The position numbers and the translations under genes were made by a program. The notes under the pieces were generated by a model. That model ran no database searches, was not told the origin of the DNA, and saw only the letters and a list, made by a program, of their open reading frames with translations. Below, piece after piece: positions 1-8,490 of a stretch of DNA of 64,000 bases. The stretch comes from SZUA-146 sp963922815 (lineage in GTDB: Bacteria; Pseudomonadota; Gammaproteobacteria; Steroidobacterales; SZUA-146). How positions within the stretch are numbered: the first letter of the stretch is position 1; each line of letters starts with the position of its first letter. The stretch lies in contig CAWUKD010000002.1 of NCBI GenBank assembly GCA_963922815.1, forward strand, positions 1 to 64,000, given 5' to 3'.

Positions 1-2
1 AT

Positions 3-815
3 GCCGATGCGCCGGAACGCTTCGTCAAAAGCCTTCACGACACCGGATTTGGCGTATTAACGCAGCATCCGCTGCGTCAGGAGCAGGTCGATTCGATTTA
101 CAGGCACTGGAAGGCGTTTTTCGCCGGCCCATCCAAACAGGATTATCTGCGCTCCGAGGCCAACGACGGGTTTTTTCCGATCGAGATGGCAGAAGCTGCA
201 AAAGACTGTGAAATCAGGGATATAAAAGAGTATTTCCAGTTCTATCTGTGGGGCCAGTGCCCGGCAGAGCTGCGCGAAGAGCTTCTCGAATACTACGAAG
301 ACACCTGCCAATTCGCGGCCGAACTGCTCGGCTGGATCGAACAGTATAGTCCCGACGAGGTACGCGAACGCTACAGCCAGTCGCTGTCCGGTATGCTCGA
401 GAACTCGGAGCAGTCCATGCTGCGGGTTCTGCACTATCCGCCGTTAAGTGGTGATGAGGTACCAAGTGCCATTCGAGCGGCGGCCCACGAAGACATTAAT
501 TTAATTACCATTCTTCCTTCGTCCCGCGAACCAGGCCTGCAGGTGCTGCGCCGCGACGGAAGCTGGATGGACGTCCCGTGCGATTTTGGCAATCTTATTA
601 TTAACATCGGTGACATGCTGCAAGAGGCATCGGGTGGATACTTCCCGTCGACCACGCATCGAGTGATCAACCCGGCGGACGCCGACCACAATCAGTCCCG
701 GATTTCTCTGCCCTTGTTTTTACATCCGCGACCCGATGTCGTGCTGTCAGAGCGTTATACGGCCGACAGCTACCTCAAACAGCGTCTAGATGAGCTGGAG
801 CAAGCCAAAAACTGA
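3..815 (+). CDS. Isopenicillin N synthase-like 2OG-Fe(II) oxygenase (5' truncated by window edge)
   Basis: The frame is open from the first bases of the window, so the start codon lies upstream; about 270 codons are visible. The protein looks like a non-haem iron oxygenase of the isopenicillin N synthase / 2-oxoglutarate dioxygenase type. An HED triad half (codon at about 486), a distal histidine in STTHRVINP (about 657) and an R-x-S motif in QSRISLP (about 699) give the expected His-Asp-His iron site and the cosubstrate arginine. The first residues (DTGFGVLTQHPL) resemble the N-terminal dioxygenase domain. Its stop overlaps the next start by one base, so it is probably co-translated with the nucleoside hydrolase. 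The substrate cannot be told from the sequence. Confidence 0.85.
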   Translation, partial: ADAPERFVKSLHDTGFGVLTQHPLRQEQVDSIYRHWKAFFAGPSKQDYLRSEANDGFFPIEMAEAAKDCEIRDIKEYFQFYLWGQCPAELREELLEYYEDTCQFAAELLGWIEQYSPDEVRERYSQSLSGMLENSEQSMLRVLHYPPLSGDEVPSAIRAAAHEDINLITILPSSREPGLQVLRRDGSWMDVPCDFGNLIINIGDMLQEASGGYFPSTTHRVINPADADHNQSRISLPLFLHPRPDVVLSERYTADSYLKQRLDELEQAKN

Positions 816-1801
816 TGGCTCCTGACGCCGCCCTTACCGCGCCCCTGGACGTCATATTCGATACCGATCTCGGCGTCGACGACGCCATGGCGCTCCTGTA
901 CCTGCATGCCTCTGAGCATATTCGTCTGCGGGGTATCTGTACGGGAGTCGGCAACGCGCCGGTGGAGATGACGACGCGCAACTGCCTGTACATGTGTGAA
1001 CGGTTCGGTATAGACGTGCCGGTCTTCGAAGGTGAGGGTGTGGGTCTGGATGGCACCAACCGACTGCCGCCGCCGCATATGATTCATGGCGATGACGGCC
1101 TGGGCAATATCGGCCCGGTCGTGCGCTCGCGCCAGGCTGAATCGCAGTCGGCGGCAGACTATCTGGTGGCCGAACTGAATCGGCATCCGGGCCGGATTAC
1201 GGTGATCACCGTGGGCCGGCTGACCAATCTGGCGCTGGCGCTTCAGCAAGACCCGGCTGTGGCGGGCCATATGAAGGATCTCGTTGTTATGGGTGGGGCA
1301 ACGGGCAGCCATGGCCATACCGGGAACGTCTCGCCCGTGGCGGAAGCCAATGTATTTGGGGATCCTCTGGCGGCCGACCAGGTCTTTGCCGCTCCGGCGC
1401 GCACCGCCATGGTCGGGCTGGACGTGACGCAGCAGGTGTTTATGGGCGAAACGGATTTTGATCGTCTGCGCGACACTTGCGGTGATGCCGGGCAGTTTAT
1501 CTACGACATCAGCCGGATTTATAACGCCTTTCACCGCGACTGGAAGAACCTGGACGGGTGCTATGTCCATGATTCCTCGGCCACCATTTATGCCGTGCGG
1601 CCCGAACTGTTTCAGACCCGTTCCGGGCAAATTCGGGTGCAGGACTCTGGGGTCGGAGCGGGCCAGACCATATTTTCACCCGGCCGTCAGTCGTGGTTTG
1701 TGGATGAATGGAAAGGTCGCCCGGAGGTCGAGGTTTGTGTGGCGGTCGACGAACAGGCTGTGCTGGACGACTATCTGGCAGTTCTGCAGCGACTCGCCTG
1801 A
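815..1801 (+). CDS. Nucleoside hydrolase (inosine-uridine preferring family)
   Basis: This 328-residue protein has the family calcium-binding signature DTDLGVDDA at residues 16-24, a GRLTNLALAL segment, a VVMGGA segment and VHDSSA near the C-terminal third, where the active-site histidine/aspartate pair usually sits. Family members hydrolyse the N-glycosidic bond of ribonucleosides, giving free base and ribose. The length matches the family. It overlaps the upstream oxygenase by one base and is followed after 98 bp by a ribokinase, which would phosphorylate the released ribose. A ribonucleoside salvage role is therefore likely. The preference for purine or pyrimidine nucleosides cannot be read from the sequence. 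No signal peptide is seen, so it is cytoplasmic. Confidence 0.92.
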   Translation: MAPDAALTAPLDVIFDTDLGVDDAMALLYLHASEHIRLRGICTGVGNAPVEMTTRNCLYMCERFGIDVPVFEGEGVGLDGTNRLPPPHMIHGDDGLGNIGPVVRSRQAESQSAADYLVAELNRHPGRITVITVGRLTNLALALQQDPAVAGHMKDLVVMGGATGSHGHTGNVSPVAEANVFGDPLAADQVFAAPARTAMVGLDVTQQVFMGETDFDRLRDTCGDAGQFIYDISRIYNAFHRDWKNLDGCYVHDSSATIYAVRPELFQTRSGQIRVQDSGVGAGQTIFSPGRQSWFVDEWKGRPEVEVCVAVDEQAVLDDYLAVLQRLA

Positions 1802-1899
1802 CCGGCGGGCGCGAGGAAGAGTCTCAGGAGCTTCGCCAGGTTCTGCGGCGTCATGTATCAATATCCGAAGGTAGTTGAAATTAAACGGAGTGCGCCGCA

Positions 1900-2841
1900 A
1901 TGAGTAAATCCGAGCCCGGCAGGGTCGTGGTGATCGGCAGTACCAATACCGACCTGATCATGCAGGTGGCCGAACTGCCGGTCCCAGGTGAAACCGTCGG
2001 CGACGGCCGCTTTTCGCAGGCCCGGGGAGGCAAAGGCGCCAATCAGGCGCTGGCCGCCCGGCGTTCGGGCGCCAGCGTCACCTTTGTCAGCGTGGTCGGC
2101 GATGATGCCTATGGCAGAGAGGCTCGCGAGGCCTATGCGTCTGAAGGCATTGATGTGACGCACATGGGTTCGCACGTGGAGCCCACCGGTACGGCCCTGA
2201 TTTTCGTCGACCAGCACGGTGAAAACTGTATTGGCGTGGCCCCGGGGGCTAACGCCCGCTGCAATGAGGCTCATATCCATACGGCCAGGCATCCCATTGA
2301 AGAAGCCGCCGTTGTGCTAATGCAGCTCGAGATTCCGATGGACTCGGTCCGAGAGGTGCTGAGCATTCACGTTCGAGGCAGAGTGTTGCTCAACGCGGCG
2401 CCGATGCTGGACCTGGTGGCTGCCGACCTGGCCGGCCTGGATACGCTGATTGTGAACGAAACGGAGCTCGAACAGATTGTCGACTGCTGCGTAGCCAAGG
2501 ATATTGAGACGCTACCTCTGGATGCCGGTGGCGCTTGTCTCGAGCTTCACGCGCTCGGGGTTACCAATGTGGTGGTCACCCTGGGTAGCGAAGGGGTGTT
2601 TCTCAGCAAAGAGGGCAATCAGGCGTCGATCGCAGGCTTCAGCGTAGACGCGGTGGACACCACCGGCGCTGGCGATACGTTCTGCGGTGCTCTGGCGGCG
2701 AGGCTGGCTATGTCAGAGCCGCTTGAGAACGCCGTGAGCTACGCGCAGGCTGCAGCCGCGCTGACCTGTACGCAGCTGGGAGCGCAGGGCGCTATCCCGG
2801 ACGAGTCGACGGTGTTTTCCTTTATGCGTCAACACGGCTAG
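1900..2841 (+). CDS. rbsK: Ribokinase (PfkB family)
   Basis: ATP-dependent ribose 5-kinase, 313 residues. The PfkB signatures are present: GSTNTDL near the N-terminus, GGKGANQA at residues 43-50 and DTTGAGDTF from residue 253, where D259 in GAGD is the expected catalytic base. GGAG precedes the ATG with good spacing. The gene follows the nucleoside hydrolase, so ribose released from nucleosides would enter the pentose phosphate pathway. There are no ribose ABC transporter genes nearby, which favours nucleoside-derived rather than imported ribose as substrate. Another PfkB sugar kinase specificity (for example deoxyribokinase) is possible but less likely. Confidence 0.9.
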   Translation: MSKSEPGRVVVIGSTNTDLIMQVAELPVPGETVGDGRFSQARGGKGANQALAARRSGASVTFVSVVGDDAYGREAREAYASEGIDVTHMGSHVEPTGTALIFVDQHGENCIGVAPGANARCNEAHIHTARHPIEEAAVVLMQLEIPMDSVREVLSIHVRGRVLLNAAPMLDLVAADLAGLDTLIVNETELEQIVDCCVAKDIETLPLDAGGACLELHALGVTNVVVTLGSEGVFLSKEGNQASIAGFSVDAVDTTGAGDTFCGALAARLAMSEPLENAVSYAQAAAALTCTQLGAQGAIPDESTVFSFMRQHG

Positions 2842-2862
2842 GCCGTGCCGGGCCAGCTTGCG

Positions 2863-3483
2863 TTAGCGATATCCGTCGCCCTGAAGCTGGCGGTATTCTT
2901 CAAGCTCTTGTTCCGCAATGTATAAATCGCGGGACAGCTGCACCAGTTCAATCCGGTGTGCCTCTGAGTTGCGGGTTTTCTCCCGAATTTCGTTAATCAG
3001 TCGCTGACGGTTGCTCGCGTCACCCGGATCGTCTACGAGTTCGCGCTCCAGATCCCTGATCTCGTCTTCATCGTCATCAAGATCGCGTTCAATGCCGTTT
3101 ATGCGTGACTGCAAATCGCTGACGGCCTTTTTGAACCGGTACATGACCCGACCTTCGTCCACGGCCTCGACAAAGTACGGTTCAAGATCAGCCGGGCAAA
3201 CGCCTTTGTAAGAGTAGCCGTTGCTGCCAAGTGTGTACCCTTTGGCTGGCACACAAAACTGGCGCAGTCCATCAGCGCGGCCCGTTTCATACGCGTCCAG
3301 GTCCGGCGTAACGCCTGCTTTGGCACAGGCCTTGCGGTGGTCTCCCAGGCGACCGGGGCTGCCTTTCAGTCCGTCTTCGTATCCTACGGTACGCCAGTCG
3401 GCCGTGCGGCATTCATCGGCGCTCATCGAGGCACAGCCACCCAGCAGGGTAACAGCGAAAATAGTCAGTATTAATCGGTACAT
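2863..3483 (-). CDS. DUF2799-like lipoprotein
   Basis: A 206-residue protein. The start was placed at the ATG at 3483, because MYRLILTIFAVTLLGGCAS then forms a lipoprotein signal peptide with lipobox LGGC; the frame is open further upstream but that extension has no signal character. The body has the DWRTVGYEDGLKG and YETGRADGLRQFC motifs of the DUF2799 family of gammaproteobacterial lipoproteins. The C-terminal half (about residues 120-200) is strongly charged and predicted coiled coil. The family function is unknown; an envelope role is inferred only from the lipobox. It converges with ribokinase, leaving 21 bp. Confidence 0.8.
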   Translation of the reverse strand: MYRLILTIFAVTLLGGCASMSADECRTADWRTVGYEDGLKGSPGRLGDHRKACAKAGVTPDLDAYETGRADGLRQFCVPAKGYTLGSNGYSYKGVCPADLEPYFVEAVDEGRVMYRFKKAVSDLQSRINGIERDLDDDEDEIRDLERELVDDPGDASNRQRLINEIREKTRNSEAHRIELVQLSRDLYIAEQELEEYRQLQGDGYR

Positions 3484-3701
3484 AGAAGCCTCACAGTGAT
3501 GTTGGGCAGAGTCGTCCTGACGGCTCTTGATGCAACTGTCGCACACCTTGCCCATACCTGCGCTGAACGCCGGAAGGGTTTTAGTCGGTAATCCGACCGG
3601 GTGGCCGTCGAAAACTCTTACAGTAACCATTATGTTCCAGCGATTCTGCCCGTAGTTCACAGTTTTGCAAGCCGCTCACTGGCCGCCAATGGCTCCTATT
3701 G

Positions 3702-3717
3702 TGTGATGCGGTTCACA
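3702..3717. promoter_or_regulatory. CRP-type palindrome
   Basis: TGTGA TGCGGT TCACA is a perfect match to the core of the enterobacterial CRP consensus, with the right 6-base spacer. It lies about 90 bp upstream of the proposed start of the GGA-rich RNA at about 3799 and 220 bp upstream of the oppositely oriented lipoprotein. Either could be the target. That a CRP homologue with this specificity exists in the organism is inference. Confidence 0.5.
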
Positions 3718-3798
3718 GTTCTGGATGCCAGTGTCCCCGTTATGTCCCAAGACGGGTCTCACGGGGCGTTCTGGCCCGGGAATTGCTAATAGATACCT

Positions 3799-4034
3799 GA
3801 CAGCCACCGAATCAGCGGTTTAAAGAGGCCAGATCATGGAACGGTATGACGACAGCGGAAGTTGGCAGGACGTGTACGGAACCAGGACAACCAAAAAAAG
3901 AAGTGGCGGCATAACCTGAGAGAATAACTCCGATCCCCATGGAGTGGAGTTGAAGAAGCAAATAAGAGCGGAATAACGGCCAGGCTTCTTCAAGTAACTT
4001 GCCCTTCATCGTTTACGGTGAAGGGCTTTTTTTT
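3799..4034 (+). ncRNA. Candidate GGA-rich small RNA (CsrB/RsmZ-like)
   Basis: No coding frame is convincing here, yet the stretch ends in a strong intrinsic terminator with no upstream same-strand gene closer than 1.1 kb. Eight GGA triplets fall between 3838 and 3972 (starting at 3838, 3857, 3868, 3878, 3885, 3941, 3946 and 3970), about four times what chance would give. Repeated GGA motifs are the hallmark of CsrA/RsmA-sequestering RNAs. A perfect 10-bp inverted repeat (3950-3959 with 3984-3993) puts one GGA in its loop. The start is a guess from a weak -10-like TAATAG at 3787. Not all GGAs sit clearly in hairpin loops, so it could be another kind of regulatory RNA. Confidence 0.4.
4001..4034 (+). 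terminator. Rho-independent terminator
   Basis: The stem GCCCTTCA (4001-4008) pairs perfectly with TGAAGGGC (4019-4026) and is followed by eight T residues. It reads on the plus strand and would end the candidate small RNA. Confidence 0.85.
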
Positions 4035-4134
4035 ATCAAGCAGATTCTCCAAACCTGAGCTAATGTAGTGAATCTGCAACAGGTTGGCTCGGCCGTTGGG
4101 CTATTTTATGCCGTTTCAAATTCTGTGTTTTTTG

Positions 4135-4162
4135 CCCAATGTCAGAAATCTGCAACATTGGG
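4135..4162. promoter_or_regulatory. Hairpin/operator-like inverted repeat upstream of TonB receptor
   Basis: CCCAATGT (4135-4142) and ACATTGGG (4155-4162) are a perfect inverted repeat, with a small CAG/CTG repeat nested inside. It ends two bases before the proposed -35 box at 4164, which suits an operator for the receptor gene. The regulator is unknown. Confidence 0.4.
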
Positions 4163-4163
4163 T

Positions 4164-4192
4164 TTGTAACCTGCAAAGCTAAGTTTTAGAGT
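4164..4192 (+). promoter_or_regulatory. Putative promoter of Oar-like TonB receptor
   Basis: TTGTAA (4164-4169) and TAGAGT (4187-4192) are separated by 17 bp. This would start transcription near 4199 and give a 260-base leader. The surrounding block (GCAACATTG, then GGG, TTTG, AA and CTGCA) resembles that before the second TonB receptor. Confidence 0.35.
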
Positions 4193-4272
4193 ACGCATTA
4201 CAGACGTTTTACACCGCCGGAAACTTTGGGGCTCCGGACTCTTAATGACCAATCCTTCATTGGGGAATTTAC

Positions 4273-4368
4273 ATGTTTCATCAGGCTCTTAGCGCGGCTC
4301 GTCAGGTCGTGTCCGGGCTTGGGTCTGTTTCGTGGTTACACCCCGGCAATGTCGTTTACCGAGGCTGA
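4273..4368 (+). CDS. Possible 31-residue leader peptide ORF
   Basis: An ATG preceded by GGGGAA at a spacing of five bases opens a 31-codon frame (MFHQALSAARQVV...) in the leader of the TonB receptor, ending 90 bases before its start. Only the ribosome-binding site and the location support it. It resembles no family I know and could be fortuitous. Confidence 0.25.
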   Translation: MFHQALSAARQVVSGLGSVSWLHPGNVVYRG

Positions 4369-4458
4369 ATCTGCGCTTATTGAAGCAGGACACCTGAAAC
4401 CATAGTTTTTTTTGGGCATACGCTTTTCAACTGATAATCATTTCTACGAGGGTCACTT

Positions 4459-7400
4459 ATGATTAATCATCTTTCTGCCGGTACCAGCACGCAATCACTG
4501 CGTCTGGGAATACCGGTTTTCCTACAGCGTGTTGTGATGGCGGTTTTTGCCACCATGCTGATCGCATTACCCGTCGCGTCACAGGCGCAACAAACCAGTT
4601 CTGCGGTACGCGGTACAGTGACCAGCGAAAGCGGTGCACCGATCGCCAATTCGACCGTAACGATTCGAAACGAGCAGTCCGGCTTGACGCGGACCGCTAC
4701 GACCGACGCCAACGGTGAGTTTAATTTCCGCAATTTGCCGGTTGGCTACAACTACAGCGTTACCGCATCGAGCAGTGGCTACGGCAGTGAGCGCTATGAA
4801 GACATCAGCCTGAATCTTGGTAAGACCGCAAGCGTGAACTTTGCACTTGCTGCCGGTTCTGCCGTGGCAGAAGAGGTCATGGTCGTGGCGACGCGTTCAG
4901 AGCTGTCACAGATTGCGGTTGGCCCGAGCTCCACGTTTGGACTGGAAGAGCTTGAGCTGTCGCCAGCTATTAACCGAAACATTACTGACGTTATTCGTGC
5001 TGATGCTCGAATCTACGTTGACGAATCACGTGGCGACATCAACGCGGTTCAGTGCGGCGGCAAGAACCCGCGATTCAACAGCCTCACGGTAGACGGTGTT
5101 CGTCTGAACGATTCGTTTGGACTCAATGCAAACGGCTATCCGACCGAGCGCATGCCGTTCTCATACGACGCCATCAAGCAGGTAGCTGTTGAACTCGCAC
5201 CGTTTGATGTTGAATATGGTGGTTTTTCCGCGTGTAACATCAACGCAGTCACCAAATCAGGTGGCAACGAGTTTTTCGGATCGACCTTTATCGATTACAC
5301 CAGCGACAGCCTGCGCGGTGACAGCCTGGAAGGCGAAGACATTACCAGCGGCAGCTATACCGAAACCCGTTACGGCCTGAGCGTTGGTGGTCCGATTATC
5401 CAGGACAAGCTGTTTTTCTTTGCCGCTTACGAAAAGCTTGAAGGCGCGAACCTGTTCGACCGCGGGCCTATCGGTTCTGGTGCGGTCAACGAAGTACAGG
5501 TTACCCAGGCGGAGCTTGACGAGATCGTGTCTATTGCCAATACGCTTTATCAGTACGATCCGGGTGGCATTCCGGACAGTCTGGATCACACCGACGACAA
5601 ACTCCTGATCAAGCTGGACTGGAATATCAGCGAACAACAGCGTCTCGCTTTCACCTACAACTTTAACGATGGTGAGAATTTCTCGACTTCTGACGGCGAC
5701 CTGGATGAATTCGAGTTCACCAATCACCTCTATGAGCGCGGTGCCGAGCTGAACTCCTATGCGGCTACACTCTACTCCGACTGGACGCCTGATTTTTCAA
5801 CCGAGCTTCGCATTGCGACGCTGGAACTCGACAACCGACAGCTTTCTGTCGGCGGAACCGATTTCGGTGAAATCCGGGTTGAACTGGATGACGTGGACGT
5901 CTATCTCGGCGGCGACGACAGTCGGCAGTCGAACAAGCTTAAATACGATGTTGATACAATTGCTCTGAAAGGCAAATATCTTCTCGGTAATCACGACATC
6001 ACGTTTGGTGTCGAGCGAGAGGCATTTGACGTTTTCAACCTGTTCGTTCAGCACTCTGAAACAGAAATTCGTTTCGATGGTATTGACAACTTCCGCAATG
6101 GTTTTGCCGACGCGATTTACTACAACAACGCGCCGTCCAATAACGTCAATGATGCAGCGGCTGACTGGGGCTACGACCTCAACACGCTGTATATCCAGGA
6201 CGAAATTCAGATTAACGATCGTCTGAGTGTGGTTGCTGGCCTGCGCTACGACTTCTACTCAACGGACTCTGCACCTGCAGAAAACGCTGAGTTTGTTGCG
6301 GATTACGGTTTCTCCAACTCCAACACTGTGGATGGCGAAGGTCTGCTGCAGCCACGATTTGGCTTCACGTTTGACTGGTCTGATACAACGACCCTTCGCG
6401 GTGGTGTTGGCCTGTACTCCGGTGGTAACCCTAACGTCTGGTTGTCCAACAACTACTCAGCCAATAACGTGCTGCAGTTTGGCCAGCGTGGCCGCTCATT
6501 TGGTTACACAGATGGCACCCGTTCGCTGTTTGATGCCGATGTTGTTTACCTCGGCCTCGAAGACGGTGTTCCAAACGGCCCTGGATACGGCATTCCTTCC
6601 GAACTGTTTAACGCAGTAGCGGGCGGAGTGGGCGACAACTTCGAAATCAACTATCTTGATCCCGATTTCGAACTGCCTTCTGAGTGGAAAGTTGCACTGG
6701 GTGTTACCCACATTTTCCCGAACGACTACGTATTTAATGCGGACGTGCTGTACACGGACGGGCAGGATACGGCGATTGTGCTTCACGGCGATCTTGAACA
6801 GACGGGTACAAACCCGGACGGCTACCCGATCTACGACAGCGTGCGCGCACCCAGTTTCGTGCTGACCAACAGTAATGTTGGCGACCAGTCACTGAACTTT
6901 TCCATGAGCGTGGCTAAATCGTTTGACAACGGGTTCGACTTTACCGCGGGCTATTCGTACAGCGATTCTGAAGACATTAACCCGATGACCAGTTCAGTAG
7001 CCTTTTCAAACTACCAGAATCGTGCGTTCTTCGATCCACAGGAAGATGTTCGTTCGACTTCGAACTACAACATCAAGCATCGCCTGACGTTTACGTCTAA
7101 CTACCGCAGAACGCTGTTTGGCAAATATGACACCACACTGTCGTTCTATGGTGCTGCCAACTCTGGCCGACCATTCAGTATTGCGTACAACGGAACAATC
7201 GATCCTTATGGCTTCACGCCGTTCCTCGATTTCCGCGACAACGTTTTGTTGCCAGGTGCCACGCGTAACAGCGAAGAGGGATCCTGGTGGCGCAAGCTGG
7301 ACATGCGTGTGAACGTGGACTTCCCTGGGTTTGGCGAAGGTCATAGTGCGTCTGCCTTTATGGTTATCGACAACCTGACCAATCTGCTCAACGACGAGTG

Positions 7401-7515
7401 GGGCGTACTGAATCAGCACAATTTCCCACGTACCGTTGTTGAAGGTACCGAGGAAAGCCGTATTGGTGACGCATCTCGCTACGAAATCCGATTCGGATTT
7501 AAATACGCCTTCTAA
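4459..7515 (+). CDS. TonB-dependent receptor with N-terminal carboxypeptidase-regulatory-like domain (Oar-like)
   Basis: A 1018-residue outer-membrane receptor. A long signal peptide ends near residue 44 (PVASQAQQ). It is followed by an Ig-like CarboxypepD-regulatory domain (about 47-130: VRGTVTSESGAPIANSTVTI through DANGEFNF), a plug domain (about 135-280) and a large beta-barrel ending in the aromatic residue typical of outer-membrane proteins (FGFKYAF). GAGGGT precedes the ATG. The family imports large substrates such as oligosaccharides or peptides using TonB energy. The substrate is not shown by sequence: the peptidase and glucanase genes nearby are both possible partners. It has its own promoter, leader and terminator and so appears monocistronic. 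Confidence 0.9.
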   Translation: MINHLSAGTSTQSLRLGIPVFLQRVVMAVFATMLIALPVASQAQQTSSAVRGTVTSESGAPIANSTVTIRNEQSGLTRTATTDANGEFNFRNLPVGYNYSVTASSSGYGSERYEDISLNLGKTASVNFALAAGSAVAEEVMVVATRSELSQIAVGPSSTFGLEELELSPAINRNITDVIRADARIYVDESRGDINAVQCGGKNPRFNSLTVDGVRLNDSFGLNANGYPTERMPFSYDAIKQVAVELAPFDVEYGGFSACNINAVTKSGGNEFFGSTFIDYTSDSLRGDSLEGEDITSGSYTETRYGLSVGGPIIQDKLFFFAAYEKLEGANLFDRGPIGSGAVNEVQVTQAELDEIVSIANTLYQYDPGGIPDSLDHTDDKLLIKLDWNISEQQRLAFTYNFNDGENFSTSDGDLDEFEFTNHLYERGAELNSYAATLYSDWTPDFSTELRIATLELDNRQLSVGGTDFGEIRVELDDVDVYLGGDDSRQSNKLKYDVDTIALKGKYLLGNHDITFGVEREAFDVFNLFVQHSETEIRFDGIDNFRNGFADAIYYNNAPSNNVNDAAADWGYDLNTLYIQDEIQINDRLSVVAGLRYDFYSTDSAPAENAEFVADYGFSNSNTVDGEGLLQPRFGFTFDWSDTTTLRGGVGLYSGGNPNVWLSNNYSANNVLQFGQRGRSFGYTDGTRSLFDADVVYLGLEDGVPNGPGYGIPSELFNAVAGGVGDNFEINYLDPDFELPSEWKVALGVTHIFPNDYVFNADVLYTDGQDTAIVLHGDLEQTGTNPDGYPIYDSVRAPSFVLTNSNVGDQSLNFSMSVAKSFDNGFDFTAGYSYSDSEDINPMTSSVAFSNYQNRAFFDPQEDVRSTSNYNIKHRLTFTSNYRRTLFGKYDTTLSFYGAANSGRPFSIAYNGTIDPYGFTPFLDFRDNVLLPGATRNSEEGSWWRKLDMRVNVDFPGFGEGHSASAFMVIDNLTNLLNDEWGVLNQHNFPRTVVEGTEESRIGDASRYEIRFGFKYAF

Positions 7516-7564
7516 TAGGGCTTGAACGTGTACGGTCTGTCCTGCAGGGCAGGCCAGGCGCAAT

Positions 7565-7599
7565 AAAAACACCCGCATAATGTGCGGGTGTTTTTTTTT
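7565..7599 (+). terminator. Rho-independent terminator after TonB receptor
   Basis: ACACCCGCA (7569-7577) pairs with TGCGGGTGT (7583-7591) around a five-base loop, followed by a run of T residues. Confidence 0.9.
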
Positions 7600-7916
7600 G
7601 TTCTTACTAAATACGCAGATCGCCGCATCCGTTTACAGGGAGCACGATGACAAAAACAGCAACCGATCATTAACATGAAGCGCGAGTTGATGTTGAGCTG
7701 GCCCAGCCTCGAGGGGGTAAGGCCAGTTAGTTGCTTAATTGATGGGTTTTTCAACCTTGTAGCATCTATAGCCAAGTGCTCAAGTGATTTTGGAATTGCT
7801 GCTCATTCCGAAAGCGATTACACAAAGGCTCAGTGTCTTAACGAGCGCATGTGCCGGACTAGGTTCCAGAGGGATAGATCAACCCGCAACGTCAACATTG
7901 GATAAAATTGGTTTAC
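7600..7916. other. Gene-free stretch
   Basis: About 315 bp between the TonB receptor terminator and the Lrp-type gene. A 76-codon frame at 7675-7905 has no recognisable family, no signal and irregular composition, so I do not call it. I see no tRNA or insertion-sequence remnant. It marks the edge of the AT-rich Lrp/LysE segment. Confidence 0.5.
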
Positions 7917-8345
7917 CTAAATTCCATTTTCCGCCAAAACGAGCTGGGTTTTAACGCTTGAAACGCCCTCTAGTCCTGATATTTCGTCTCGTAACTCAGC
8001 CAGTCTGTTCGTATCTGGGCAAGCGGCATGCACTAATAAATCAATCTCACCTGAAAGGCACTGTGATCCGACGACGTCTCGTAGTTTGATGATTCTTTTT
8101 GCTATGAGAGGGTTAGGATCTCCGTTAACAATGCTGACAAAGAAAACGGCTTTGGTTGATTTTGCGAGCTCATCGAGAATAACGGTATAGCCCTTTATGA
8201 CACCTCTGCTCTCAAGACGATGGATACGATCATGGGTTGCACTTCGGGAAAGGCCAATATCTCTTGCCAAAGAAACCAGGCTAGCCCGAGCGTTCTTGCG
8301 AAGTGAAGCAATAAGCAGCTGATCTTTACTATCTAGTTGATTCAT
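7917..8345 (-). CDS. Lrp/AsnC family transcriptional regulator
   Basis: A 142-residue protein with an N-terminal AsnC-type winged helix (LDSKDQLLIASLRKNARASL, then LARDIGLSRSATHDRIHRLESRGVI) and a C-terminal ligand-binding RAM domain. It is divergent from a LysE/RhtB amino-acid exporter, the classic arrangement in which an Lrp-like protein senses an amino acid and switches on its exporter. Codon use is much more AT-rich than in neighbouring genes, and the same holds for the exporter, suggesting that the pair was acquired together. The amino acid sensed is unknown. Confidence 0.92.
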   Translation of the reverse strand: MNQLDSKDQLLIASLRKNARASLVSLARDIGLSRSATHDRIHRLESRGVIKGYTVILDELAKSTKAVFFVSIVNGDPNPLIAKRIIKLRDVVGSQCLSGEIDLLVHAACPDTNRLAELRDEISGLEGVSSVKTQLVLAENGI

Positions 8346-8417
8346 TTTATTGATTTATATTAATCGCTGATTCAGGTCTTGGCTAAAGCACGCGTTTGTC
8401 CTGTGAAACCGACATTT

Positions 8418-8461
8418 CGTTCGTTCAATCCGGATCTACTGCTATGTACAGTGGACGAACG
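8418..8461. promoter_or_regulatory. Inverted repeat in Lrp-LysE intergenic region
   Basis: CGTTCGT (8418-8424) and ACGAACG (8455-8461) form a perfect 7-bp inverted repeat with 30 bp between the arms. Both lie in the divergent promoter region, where the Lrp-type regulator would bind. Binding is inferred from position only. Confidence 0.35.
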
Positions 8462-8490
8462 TTCTTAAGTCAGGGTAAACGTATTTAGCT

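Noticed and set aside
3812..4009. 65-codon minus-strand ORF across the GGA-rich region
   Set aside because: It runs antisense through the plus-strand terminator hairpin and has no family similarity or ribosome site.
7675..7905. 76-codon plus-strand ORF downstream of the first TonB receptor
   Set aside because: No family features, no plausible ribosome site and irregular composition; treated as intergenic.
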